Below are positions 13,471-22,254 of a stretch of 40,868 nucleotides of DNA, in pieces. How positions within the stretch are numbered: position 1 is the first letter of the stretch; each line of letters opens with the position of its first letter. Source of the stretch: Bacillota bacterium (GTDB lineage Bacteria; Bacillota; Clostridia; Acetivibrionales; DTU013); contig JAEXNT010000039.1 in assembly GCA_023439545.1 (NCBI GenBank), positions 1 to 40,868 on the forward strand, given 5' to 3'. A program made the position numbers and the translations under genes. The notes below the pieces were generated by a model. That model saw only the letters and a list, made by a program, of their open reading frames with translations. It made no database searches and was not told where the DNA came from.

Positions 13471-15921
13471 CTATACCTTGAAACGTTCCAGCAGGCTGTT
13501 GAGCGTCCCTGCTACCTCGTCGAGCTTCGCGGTCATCGTTTCCATCTCTTTCATGGTCTTCTGCTGCAGGGCAAGGTCTTCATTGATCTCATCGCGCGAA
13601 GCTGCCGTCTGGCTGGCAGCCTTCGAAAGCGTATCAATCGTCCCGATCAGTTCGGCCGTATTGTCCTGCCTGGCTCTGACCGCATTAGCCGTTTCCTTCA
13701 GAGTCGCTACTATATTATTGATCGTTCCTGTGATTTCAAGTATACTGCCCCTCGCTTCGTTGATCTTTTCTACGCCCTCATCCACGCTGCTGACGCCGTC
13801 GCCTATGCGGTCCACTGCAAACTGTATCCGGCCCTGTATCTCGCTGATAAGCGCTTTAATCTCATGAGCCGCTTTATTGCTGCCTTCGGAAAGCTTTCTT
13901 ATCTCATCGGCCAGAACGGTAAAGCCCTTTCCCTGCTGACCCGCCCTGGCTGCTTCTATTGCTGCGTTCAATGCCAGGAGGTTCGTCTTGGATGCTATCT
14001 CCGTTATAGTATTGGTGATGACGCCGATCTTGCTCGACGAATCCTCTAGTTCATTTATGGAATCGGCTATCTGCCTAACTGTATCAGTAACGTTGCGAAT
14101 AACTTCTTCCGCTTCCTGAACCGATTTCTCTCCGGATGCGGCAATTTCGATCGCCTTCATGCCGTCTTCGACCGCCTTGCCGGTAGTCAATGCGAGGCTG
14201 TCTGCGCCTTCGGCGGCAGCTGCCTTTCCGGCGCCTGCTGCGGGTTGCCTGGTCCCATTGACGAGGTTGTCCATTATGTTCCTTATACCGGTAGAGACTT
14301 TCCCTGTATTTTCCCGGCTGTGTGCGAACAGGTCTGTAAAAGCCTTCCTCAAAACGCCTATATCACCCGTGGTACTCTTCACCTGTTCAAGCATTTTTTG
14401 CTGACCGTCAAGTACGACATTGACCCTGGAACCGAGCTCTCCGAGTTCATCTTTGCGTCTATTCTCCACCCTGCCCGTAAGGTCGCCTGTTCCTGCCTTT
14501 TCAAGCAGTTTCGTCATACTGCGTATAGGATTCAGGATATTCCTCGAAAGCCACAGAGCAGCCAGCATTCCTATAAGCAGAGACAGGAAGGCGATTATCG
14601 CCAGGGCTGCTATTAGTTCCTTTTTAAGGTTTATGGATTTTTCGATATCATTTGCCAGATAGGTTTTATATGCCGCTTCCAAGGTATCGAGCAGTTTTGT
14701 CTGCTGATTGTAAAGCCCGTCGGATTCGCCGTAGCCTGCTGCCAGCCCGGCATTTTCAACTTCATCCCTTGCTGCAGTTACGGCGTCGTAAGCCTTTATG
14801 AGCGTGCCGCAGGCAGCCGATGCATCTGTAGCCGCCGGAGCGTTTTTTGCGGTGAGCAACATCTGGAGTTGTTTCAATGAATCGGAAGCGCTTTGCATCT
14901 GTGAGCCGAAATCTCCGGCGGTTCCCCCGTTGACGGCAAATGCGGAGACAGCCTTGCTGTAACCGTCTCTTGTCAGATCCAGTGCGGTATCGATAAGTAC
15001 AAGCTTCTTCAGAGCGCCTGTGAGAGCTGAAGCCAGAAGCCTGTTCAATATTGTCTGCGCATCCGTATTGCTTTGCAGCGCTTCTTCCAGATACGAGCGG
15101 ACTGTATCGGCCAATGCGCTGTCATATACGGCGGCCGCGCTCTGTTCCTGTAAAGTCTGAACGCCAGACTGCTGCACTGAATTTCCGTTCGACGATCGAG
15201 TCTGACCGGCTTTCAATGAGGAAAGCTCCTGGCGAAGCTCTTCGATCTGCACCTGAAGTGTTTTTTTATCTGAAATGAGCTGCGTATTTGCCATAGCCGC
15301 ATTCTCGTACGAACCAAGTACATTCGCGAGAGCCGCCGACAGACTGTCCAGAGTGATCCGTTGGTCCGCGCTGAGGGTTCCCAGTCCCGTAATTTCGGTC
15401 TGCTGCATGCCTGAAGCAGCATTAACCTGCTCCAGTATCAATTTTTTAAGCTCCAGTTCTTTTGAAATCAACCCGTCGTATTGCTTGCTGAAATCTGCAA
15501 ACAACCGTTCATATTCGGCACGATCCGACTTTTTGACGGCTTCCGTTATTTTTGATTTATATTCGTCGGTATACTGGCCGTTAAGTCCCTTCAATTCCTC
15601 AAGGACTGCTTTTTCCTTGTTTTCCGACTGATTTGACAGATCATCGATCAAACCTGTCAGATTTACGCTGTTTTTATCAAATTCTTCGGAAGGTGACGCG
15701 CCGAGGCTGATAACGCTTCCTGCAATCAGCTTCTGCTGTGCAGCCAACAGATCCTTTATCCCCCGTACACTGGCAACGCGCGCATTGTTGCTATCCGCTC
15801 TCGCAGCGATCCCAGCAACAACAAAAGTATATCCGCCGTATGAAACCGCCAGCGCCAAAATTGAACAGATCAGAACAGTAATAACGAAAGCCAGGATCAA
15901 TTTTGCCCTAATTTTTATCAT
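13471..15921 (-). CDS. Methyl-accepting chemotaxis protein
   Basis: This 816-residue transmembrane receptor senses a signal outside and controls CheA/CheW inside. Membrane helix 1 is at about 7-35 and helix 2 at about 430-458 (LIAALAIIAFLSLLIGMLAA). A HAMP domain follows (NPIRSMTKLLEKAGTGDLTG). The highly conserved signalling tip is at about 635-665 (ASKTNLLALNAAIEAARAGQ, KGFTVLADEIRKL). The outer region is unusually long (about 390 residues), helical and Ala/Gln/Ser-rich, and matches no sensor domain I recognise. No CheB/CheR-binding pentapeptide is visible at the C-terminus. It is a single gene with its own terminator. Confidence 0.93.
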   Translation of the reverse strand: MIKIRAKLILAFVITVLICSILALAVSYGGYTFVVAGIAARADSNNARVASVRGIKDLLAAQQKLIAGSVISLGASPSEEFDKNSVNLTGLIDDLSNQSENKEKAVLEELKGLNGQYTDEYKSKITEAVKKSDRAEYERLFADFSKQYDGLISKELELKKLILEQVNAASGMQQTEITGLGTLSADQRITLDSLSAALANVLGSYENAAMANTQLISDKKTLQVQIEELRQELSSLKAGQTRSSNGNSVQQSGVQTLQEQSAAAVYDSALADTVRSYLEEALQSNTDAQTILNRLLASALTGALKKLVLIDTALDLTRDGYSKAVSAFAVNGGTAGDFGSQMQSASDSLKQLQMLLTAKNAPAATDASAACGTLIKAYDAVTAARDEVENAGLAAGYGESDGLYNQQTKLLDTLEAAYKTYLANDIEKSINLKKELIAALAIIAFLSLLIGMLAALWLSRNILNPIRSMTKLLEKAGTGDLTGRVENRRKDELGELGSRVNVVLDGQQKMLEQVKSTTGDIGVLRKAFTDLFAHSRENTGKVSTGIRNIMDNLVNGTRQPAAGAGKAAAAEGADSLALTTGKAVEDGMKAIEIAASGEKSVQEAEEVIRNVTDTVRQIADSINELEDSSSKIGVITNTITEIASKTNLLALNAAIEAARAGQQGKGFTVLADEIRKLSEGSNKAAHEIKALISEIQGRIQFAVDRIGDGVSSVDEGVEKINEARGSILEITGTINNIVATLKETANAVRARQDNTAELIGTIDTLSKAASQTAASRDEINEDLALQQKTMKEMETMTAKLDEVAGTLNSLLERFKV

Positions 15922-16199
15922 GCATTCATCTCCGCTATTATAAGAAGAGTAGTAATTTTCGAGCCGAAAGCATATTCATGTATATTATTCGATATAATAA
16001 TACAAAATCCTTCTTGCTTATGGCAATAATTGATTGACTTTCAGGTTCATTTAATTTATAAATAATAAAGTGATAAAATTTTCCGGGAAAAAAGGATTTT
16101 TGGAATTTTTGTAGAATATATTATAAGCCTTTTTTTCTGGCCATCACTGTACAAAAGATAAATATGAACCAAGTTATCATTGATACAGGACGGTTGGAT

Positions 16200-17138
16200 A
16201 TGGATAAGGGTAAAGCAAAAAAAAGTGAAAAGAAGTATCTTTCGATAGTATTGGTACCGCATTCGTCCAGTCATGTTAAGGTATTAAGATTTAATGCGTT
16301 TTATACCAAGCTTATAGTATCATCTCTACTGCTAACCGCAATTTTCATCAGCGGCGGTCTTTATATATCCCGTATGCTGGAAGAAAACAGGTCTCTCAGG
16401 CAGAATCTCAACGAGCTCTACAGTACGAATACCGAACAGCGTCAGGTAATCGAAGAAAAATCGAGCGAAATAGACCAACTCAAAAAGGACAGCGCAGATT
16501 TCAACGAGATCGTCAATGACAAGATAGAACAATTTACCGAACAATACAACAAAATAACGGATGATTATATAGCAAAACAGAAAACAAAAAGCAGCCGTTC
16601 CGGTGAAAGGACCGAAACCTCTTTTACCAATGACATGAGCGCCTTGAAGGATACGCTCGACGGTCTGAGCAGTGTTTACAGCCGTTCCGGGCTTCCCGTC
16701 GCAGACCTTTCCAAGGCCGAGGCTAAAATATCGGCATTCATGGAAACCGTTCCGACGCTTTGGCCTGCCGTCGGACGGATTACGGATCAATTCGGATACA
16801 GAAAGGATCCTTTTACAAGAAGGACAAAATATCATGAAGGGATCGATATAGGATCCGATTACGGCTCCGGCATCAGGGCTGCCGCAGAGGGAACAGTGAC
16901 GTTTGCGCAGTATACCGGAGGCACGGGACGTACGGTTATAATAAGTCACGGCCGAGGACTGACAACAGTTTATGGACACGCTTCAAAAATATTGGTCAAA
17001 GCAGGCCAGGTCGTAGAAAAAGGGGACGTCATAGCGAAGGTCGGCAGCTCAGGACGGAGCACAGGCCCGCATCTGCATTTCCAGGTAATGTTGTATGGCA
17101 CTCCTGTCGATCCGCTGCAATATCTGGATGTAAAATAA
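16200..17138 (+). CDS. Membrane-anchored M23 family metallopeptidase
   Basis: ATG 16200, after AGGACGG, is preferred (312 residues); an in-frame ATG at 16164 would add 12 residues without a clear ribosome site. A membrane helix at about 35-56 follows a basic, cytoplasmic N-terminus with YLSIVLVPHSS. A coiled coil at about 60-120 is followed by a Ser-rich linker. The LytM-type peptidase domain at about 195-305 keeps the zinc ligands: HEGIDIG (H and D), then TVYGHASK and GPHLHFQV. Such enzymes cut peptide bonds in peptidoglycan or activate amidases. A bactofilin gene follows within 33 bases, a common pairing in which the bactofilin positions the peptidase. Confidence 0.9.
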   Translation: MDKGKAKKSEKKYLSIVLVPHSSSHVKVLRFNAFYTKLIVSSLLLTAIFISGGLYISRMLEENRSLRQNLNELYSTNTEQRQVIEEKSSEIDQLKKDSADFNEIVNDKIEQFTEQYNKITDDYIAKQKTKSSRSGERTETSFTNDMSALKDTLDGLSSVYSRSGLPVADLSKAEAKISAFMETVPTLWPAVGRITDQFGYRKDPFTRRTKYHEGIDIGSDYGSGIRAAAEGTVTFAQYTGGTGRTVIISHGRGLTTVYGHASKILVKAGQVVEKGDVIAKVGSSGRSTGPHLHFQVMLYGTPVDPLQYLDVK

Positions 17139-17171
17139 CAAATACAGTTTTTGGTAACAAGGGGGAGCATT

Positions 17172-17618
17172 ATGTTTAACAAGAATGCAGGTTTCCGCGA
17201 CGGAGTAGATACAATCATAGGTTCGACAACCATCTTGACAGGCAATATAGAGGGCGAAGGCACCGTAAGGATAGACGGTAGAGTGGTCGGGGACCTGAAG
17301 GTAACCGGCGATGTTTATGTAGGTGACAAGGCAACTATAAAGGGCAGTATCGAAGCAGCCAATGTTCACCTTTCAGGTACTGTCGAAGGTAATATAACGG
17401 CAAAGGGACTGCTGAAGATCCTATCCTCGGCAAAGCTCTACGGAGATATCCGTGTCAACAGCTTCGTCGCGGACGAAGGCGCACTCTTCCAGGGAAAATG
17501 CGACATGCTGGACGTAACGGCCGCCGAAACCGCTGCCGCTGAAACTGCCTCTGTGAAGTCCCATAAGAGTTATAAAAAGAGCAATGTACTTGAAGAAGTT
17601 TATGAAGAAAAGAAATAA
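17172..17618 (+). CDS. Bactofilin-family cytoskeletal protein
   Basis: This 148-residue protein starts at ATG 17172, just after GGGGGAG. Residues about 15-110 are the bactofilin (DUF583) beta-helix: IIGSTTILTGNIEGEGTVRI, DGRVVGDL, VYVGDKATIKGSI, VEGNITAKG and KLYGDI, with the repeating Gly and Val spacing of the fold. The C-terminus is an Ala/Thr- and Lys/Glu-rich tail. It forms non-polar filaments at the membrane and is co-transcribed with the M23 peptidase upstream, suggesting shared work in local wall remodelling. Confidence 0.92.
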   Translation: MFNKNAGFRDGVDTIIGSTTILTGNIEGEGTVRIDGRVVGDLKVTGDVYVGDKATIKGSIEAANVHLSGTVEGNITAKGLLKILSSAKLYGDIRVNSFVADEGALFQGKCDMLDVTAAETAAAETASVKSHKSYKKSNVLEEVYEEKK

Positions 17619-17700
17619 GTCAGCAAATGAAGCAGATCGCTTTGTGAAACTATGACCGCAATACTGATAAGCAAGGCTGTAATGGCAAGGCGGAGCAGCA

Positions 17701-17730
17701 GACGGAAACGTCTGAGGTTCCGTCTTTTTA
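17701..17730 (+). terminator. Terminator after bactofilin
   Basis: GACGGAA (17701-17707) pairs with TTCCGTC (17718-17724), followed by TTTTTATG. Confidence 0.8.
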
Positions 17731-17852
17731 TGTACCGCCATCTTCGGTAGATAATGCTGTTTCTGAACATGGAAACACCCCCATTCTACCTTTGATATCT
17801 GTATATTCCGGGGGTGGTCGTTTGGTTACAGTTTAAAAAAATTTTTTTAACG

Positions 17853-18320
17853 TCATCTATTTGTCTTGGCCTGTATGAGTATGTCCATTGCCATGTACCT
17901 TTTAAGGGCCGTTTCCATCTGAATGTACACGTCTTCGAGGAACAGGCTGTACAGATCAGAGTCTTCTATAAGGTATTTGCTTTCGAGCGCACGGTCAAGC
18001 ATACTGCAGATTTTCTTCTGAACCTCCTTATCCTCGAGTACCTTCATATTCCTGTCTTTTGCAATGACCAGTCTGAGCAGCGAAGGTATGCGAAGCGCCG
18101 GTGACTCCTGTTCCTGCTCGAGTCCCAGCAGAGTATCAACTTCTATATCGAGCGCCTGGGTGATCTTCAGCATTACTTTAAGATTAGGATTGGCCTTCTT
18201 TCCATTTTCGAGCTGGGATAGGTAGCCTGGTGAGATTTCGACCTCCCTTGCAAAATCAACGAGAGATATGTGTTTCTCTTCCCTCTTCGCCTTTATGATT
18301 TCCCCTGCCTTTATGCGCAA
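17853..18320 (-). CDS. XRE-family transcriptional regulator
   Basis: This 155-residue protein starts at TTG 18320 after GGGGGGATC. The helix-turn-helix lies at about 5-62: IIKAKREEKHISLVDFAREV, ISPGYLSQLENGKKANPNLK and ALDIEVDTLLG. The rest is helical and of unknown function, with two conserved-looking segments ending in ALKRYMAMDILIQAK. A TTGTACA repeat at 18354-18370 lies 34 bases before its start and may be its own operator. The head-to-head PBP gene begins 350 bases away and could share control. Confidence 0.85.
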   Translation of the reverse strand: MRIKAGEIIKAKREEKHISLVDFAREVEISPGYLSQLENGKKANPNLKVMLKITQALDIEVDTLLGLEQEQESPALRIPSLLRLVIAKDRNMKVLEDKEVQKKICSMLDRALESKYLIEDSDLYSLFLEDVYIQMETALKRYMAMDILIQAKTNR

Positions 18321-18353
18321 ACGGATCCCCCCTTAATGCCGATCATAATTCCA

Positions 18354-18370
18354 TTGTACAGAATTGTACA
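18354..18370. promoter_or_regulatory. TTGTACA-GAA-TTGTACA operator candidate
   Basis: Two copies of TTGTACA at 18354-18360 and 18364-18370, whose TGTACA parts are self-complementary, so the site is both a direct and an inverted repeat. It lies just upstream of the XRE gene. Confidence 0.4.
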
Positions 18371-18418
18371 TGTCATTTCAATTATTCCCTCCGGTTTTGC
18401 AGGGATCCTGCAATTGTG

Positions 18419-18553
18419 TTATAATAGCCTTACTTCGTAAGGCTATTATAAGCCTCCGGCGGAATTTATGCGCCGCCGATAATTTGCTCCTTAATGTTTG
18501 GATGGCAAAACGGCGATGCGCAATTTTACCATGAATTTTTACAAATTCATGGT
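18419..18553. promoter_or_regulatory. Two large palindromes in the upstream region of the PBP gene
   Basis: A perfect 15-bp inverted repeat with a 3-base loop occupies 18419-18433/18437-18451 (arm TTATAATAGCCTTAC). A second, 11 bp with a 4-base loop, occupies 18528-18538/18543-18553 (arm ACCATGAATTT). It is followed at once by TATAAT at 18553-18558, a good -10 box, so it overlaps a promoter. Neither has a T-run that would make a strong terminator. The 350-bp gap holds no gene. Confidence 0.45.
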
Positions 18554-18670
18554 ATAATAGATAGCATCTTTCAGCATGGGGAACAAAGGACGGTGCAAAA
18601 AAGTCTAATTTCTGTTTAGGATAGAACATAACCAACATTTTTTATACAGCAGGTAAAAAGGAGGACATGA

Positions 18671-21235
18671 ATGAAATCCGGCACAGGCTCAATACATAAC
18701 AACACAAATAAAAAGAAAAAATCTTCTTCCGTAAGGAAGTTCATATTTACATCTCTGAAATTTCTGGTGATTTTTATAATAGCTCTGGGGTGTGTTGCGG
18801 CGGGCATCACCGGAGGCGCCATATTAGGCTATGCAAAGACCGCCGAGCCGATAACCGACGAACAGCTCGCGACAAGAATGTCCGGCGGCACAACTATAAT
18901 CTATGATTCCAAGGGCAATGTGATACAGAAGCTGACCGGCAATGACAATATGGACAGTGAACCGGTTTCCGACAAGGATGTACCGCAATATTTGAAAGAC
19001 GCTATCATCTCCATTGAGGACGAACGTTTTGAAACAAATGCCGGTATAGATATACAAGGTATGGTCTATGCAGGTATCGGATTTGCAAAAAGCATCATTA
19101 CAGGCAGCAATTCAGGAACCAGAGGCGGCAGCACGATTACGCAGCAGGTGGTCAAGAATATAACGGGCAACACCAAGCGTTCCCTTGAACGAAAGGTGCA
19201 GGAGTGGTACCTTGCCGTTCAGCTGAACAATAAGCTGGAAAAATGGCAGATACTTGAGCTTTATATGAATCTGAGCTACTTTGGCAACAGCTGCACCGGA
19301 GTACAGGCCGCCTCCAAAAAATATTTCGGCAAACCCGTGCAGGAGCTCTCACTGGCGCAATGTGCGCTGCTGGCCGGCATTACCAAATATCCTGGCACTT
19401 ACAACCCGTTTACGGAATCCGGCCGTGAAGAAGCGAAAAAGAGGCAGGAAGTTATTCTTGCCAAAATGCTGGAGCTCGGCAAGATAAGTCAGCAGCAGTA
19501 CGAGGAAGCTGTCGACGACGATCTGCATTACGCTTCGCAGTCACAATCCCAGAAGGTAACGAGCGTGCAAAGCTATTTTGTCGATCAGGTAATAGTCGAC
19601 GTCAGAAACGCCCTTATGAAACAGCAGAATATTTCCAAAACCATGGCTAATTATATGATATACGGCGGAGGTCTCCAGATTTATACGACTCTGGATCAGA
19701 ACATACAGTCCGATATGGACTCGGTATTTAACGACGACAAATATTTCCCACTCATCAATAAGAGTGCCGAGCAGCAGGGAGAACACCCCCAGGCGGCGAT
19801 GGCCATAGTCGATGTGAAAAGCGGTCAGGTAAGGGCGCTCTACGGAGGGTATGGCAAGAAACTGGCAAGCAATACTCTGAACCGGGCATCCTCTACATTA
19901 ATGAAGAGGCAGCCCGGTTCCAGCATCAAACCTTTGGTAGTTTATGCTCCATCGATAGATCTCAAAATTATCACACCCGCGACCATAATCGACGATGTCC
20001 CTGTGTACATGCTGGGCGGAAAGGATTCCGAACGCGAATACCCGGGCAATTATGACAATATGCATGACGGACTTACGTCGGTGAGGAACGGTCTGAAAAA
20101 CTCCGTAAACGTCGTGGCCGCCAGGATATGGAGGGACATACTCGGCCCGGATGAATCAGTGGATTATCTAAAAAGGGTCGGGATCGACAGAACGAATGAA
20201 AAATATCTTTCACTCGTAATGGGAGGTCTGGAAACCGGCGTCAATCCTCTGCAGATGGCTGCGGCATACGTTCCTTTTGCTCACAAGGGACTTTATTACG
20301 AGCCTACTACGTTCACCGAAGTAAAGGATGTAAACGGGAAAGAGCTGATAGACAGAAGAGCCGCTGATTTCAGCGTGGCTTACAGCGAACAGACCGCTTT
20401 CCTCATGGTCGATATGATGCAGGAGGTTACCAAAGGCAAGGATTCACCATATCCCCATCCCGGTACGGCAGCAGCAAATGTGAATGAGAAAGTAATCGGC
20501 ATGCCGGTCGCGGGTAAAACCGGTACAACGAGCAGCAATATCGATAAGTGGTTCGTAGGATATACTCCTTATTATACCGCGGCAGTATGGTACGGATATG
20601 ACAATAACGGTTCTGAACCAATCAAGCTTACAAGCAAGGAATACGACCAGGCCCAGAAAATTTGGGCGGCCGTAATGGCCAAGGTTCATGAGGGTCTGCC
20701 AAAAAAGGACTTTTCGAAACCTTCGGGAATAGTCCAGAAGAAAATATGCATTTATTCCGGCAAGGTGGCAACAGCGCTTTGTGAGAAGGATCCACGCGGC
20801 AATGCCACGAAAATGGAATATTTCATAAAAGGTACCGAACCCAGGGACGACGATCCCTGCGGCGTTCATGTGGAAGCTCAGGTATGCACTGAAAGCAAGG
20901 ATGCTCTGGGCCGCAACCTGCTGGCAGGGCCCTATTGTCCGCCTGACAAGGTCATGTCGAAGGTTTTCATAAAGAGGCCGACGCCTTATGTACCCGCAAA
21001 ACCCGGTGAAAAAGCGCCGAAGGATATAAAGTATGAGCTGCCTGCAGGAGAATATTGCCCGCTTCACGGAGCTTCCTCGTCTGTAACATCACCGGGAGGT
21101 ATAGGATTGGAGAATCCTCCGATCCCCGGGTCGGGACTTATGAACCCCGCTTCGCTGGAAAGCAGCACCCAGGATGGAGAAGGCACTCTGACAGGATCCG
21201 CGATCGAATTTCGTAAAAACTGGTGGAATAGATAA
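18671..21235 (+). CDS. Class A penicillin-binding protein (transglycosylase/transpeptidase)
   Basis: This 854-residue bifunctional enzyme polymerises glycan strands and cross-links peptides outside the membrane. A basic cytoplasmic head is followed by one membrane helix at about 28-55. The GT51 domain at about 75-255 has the catalytic Glu in SIEDERFETNAGID (near 116), then GGSTITQQVVKN, KVQEWYLAVQL and LYMNLSYFG. The transpeptidase has GSSIKPL (Ser near 417), SVN (478-480) and KTGTTSSN (Lys near 615). The C-terminus is a Pro/Gly/Ser-rich tail with several Cys residues. The start at 18671 follows AAGGAGG. PBP1a is the closest named type. A terminator follows directly. Confidence 0.95.
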   Translation: MKSGTGSIHNNTNKKKKSSSVRKFIFTSLKFLVIFIIALGCVAAGITGGAILGYAKTAEPITDEQLATRMSGGTTIIYDSKGNVIQKLTGNDNMDSEPVSDKDVPQYLKDAIISIEDERFETNAGIDIQGMVYAGIGFAKSIITGSNSGTRGGSTITQQVVKNITGNTKRSLERKVQEWYLAVQLNNKLEKWQILELYMNLSYFGNSCTGVQAASKKYFGKPVQELSLAQCALLAGITKYPGTYNPFTESGREEAKKRQEVILAKMLELGKISQQQYEEAVDDDLHYASQSQSQKVTSVQSYFVDQVIVDVRNALMKQQNISKTMANYMIYGGGLQIYTTLDQNIQSDMDSVFNDDKYFPLINKSAEQQGEHPQAAMAIVDVKSGQVRALYGGYGKKLASNTLNRASSTLMKRQPGSSIKPLVVYAPSIDLKIITPATIIDDVPVYMLGGKDSEREYPGNYDNMHDGLTSVRNGLKNSVNVVAARIWRDILGPDESVDYLKRVGIDRTNEKYLSLVMGGLETGVNPLQMAAAYVPFAHKGLYYEPTTFTEVKDVNGKELIDRRAADFSVAYSEQTAFLMVDMMQEVTKGKDSPYPHPGTAAANVNEKVIGMPVAGKTGTTSSNIDKWFVGYTPYYTAAVWYGYDNNGSEPIKLTSKEYDQAQKIWAAVMAKVHEGLPKKDFSKPSGIVQKKICIYSGKVATALCEKDPRGNATKMEYFIKGTEPRDDDPCGVHVEAQVCTESKDALGRNLLAGPYCPPDKVMSKVFIKRPTPYVPAKPGEKAPKDIKYELPAGEYCPLHGASSSVTSPGGIGLENPPIPGSGLMNPASLESSTQDGEGTLTGSAIEFRKNWWNR

Positions 21236-21246
21236 AGGTAAATTAC

Positions 21247-21282
21247 AAAGGCCCTGAAATTATATAGTGTCAGGGCTTTTTA
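21247..21282 (+). terminator. Terminator after the PBP gene
   Basis: AAAGGCCCTGA pairs with TCAGGGCTTTTT across a 12-base loop, with one unpaired base in the stem. Confidence 0.8.
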
Positions 21283-21352
21283 GTTTGGGATGGTTTGCTG
21301 ATGTGCGTCTTATTTTACTGAAATTGTACAAGGTCACTGTCCCTATGTCCGC

Positions 21353-22168
21353 TTAATGTGCCGTAAATAAAGTACCTGCTTCCTGTCCTTCCGTTATGTC
21401 CATGATGATTCCGGGCTCAGCCCCGCTGGCAAGCACCATATCTATTTTATTCGTCAAAGCCAGCTTTGCCGCTGAAAGTTTTGTGACCATTCCTCCCGTC
21501 CCGCGCCTCGAACCTGCTCCTCCCGCACATTTCTCCAACTCCGGAGTAATCTCTCGTACGATTGAAATCAGATGTGAATCGGAGTTTTTTCTTGGATCAT
21601 GGTCGTAAAAGCCGTCTATGTCAGAGAGTATTATCAGAAGATCCGCATCCACCAGAGCTGCGACAATGGCTGAAAGAGTGTCGTTATCGCCGAATACCCG
21701 CTTTTCACCGTATTCTATTTCGTCAATGGAGACAGAGTCATTTTCATTTACTACGGGAACGATGCCATATCTCATCAGAGTTTCAAAAGTGTTCACTACA
21801 TTATGTCTGGTATGCGCTTCTTCGATTACATCCCGCGTCAGCAATATCTGACCGACGGTATGCCCGTACTCGGAAAAGAATTTGCTGTAAATGTGCATCA
21901 GCTCGCATTGACCGACAGCCGCGGCAGCCTGTTTTTCCTGTACGCTTCCCGGCTTCACCTTTAGTTTCATCTTGCCTGAGCCGACTCCTATAGCCCCCGA
22001 AGTTACGAGCACGACTTGCTTATCCTGGTTGAGCAGATCGGATAATACGCGCGCCAGCTTGTCTATGCGGCTGAAATTGACTTTTCCATTTTCATAAGTA
22101 AGCGTTGATGTACCGACCTTAACAACGATTTTTTTCGCCTGCTTGAGCCTGGCTCTTTCGATATCCAT
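21353..22168 (-). CDS. proB: Glutamate 5-kinase
   Basis: This 271-residue enzyme phosphorylates glutamate, the first step of proline synthesis. ATG 22168 follows GGAGGAG; a longer frame to 22258 would run into the next gene's end. Key stretches are KIVVKVGTSTLTYENGK (N-terminal Lys/Gly ATP loop), VTSGAIGVGSGKM, NENDSVSIDEIEYG, FGDNDTLSA, LLILSDIDGFYDHDPR and GTGGMVTKLSAAKLA. The C-terminal PUA domain of the 370-residue form is absent, giving the short form common in clostridia. proA, normally next door, lies about 10.5 kb away in the opposite orientation. Confidence 0.93.
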   Translation of the reverse strand: MDIERARLKQAKKIVVKVGTSTLTYENGKVNFSRIDKLARVLSDLLNQDKQVVLVTSGAIGVGSGKMKLKVKPGSVQEKQAAAAVGQCELMHIYSKFFSEYGHTVGQILLTRDVIEEAHTRHNVVNTFETLMRYGIVPVVNENDSVSIDEIEYGEKRVFGDNDTLSAIVAALVDADLLIILSDIDGFYDHDPRKNSDSHLISIVREITPELEKCAGGAGSRRGTGGMVTKLSAAKLALTNKIDMVLASGAEPGIIMDITEGQEAGTLFTAH

Positions 22169-22254
22169 TCCGTTTTCTCCTCCGGTAAATAAATCTAAGC
22201 TCTTCCATATTACCACAAAGCCTGACTTGCATACAACCATTATAGCCTGGCAGT

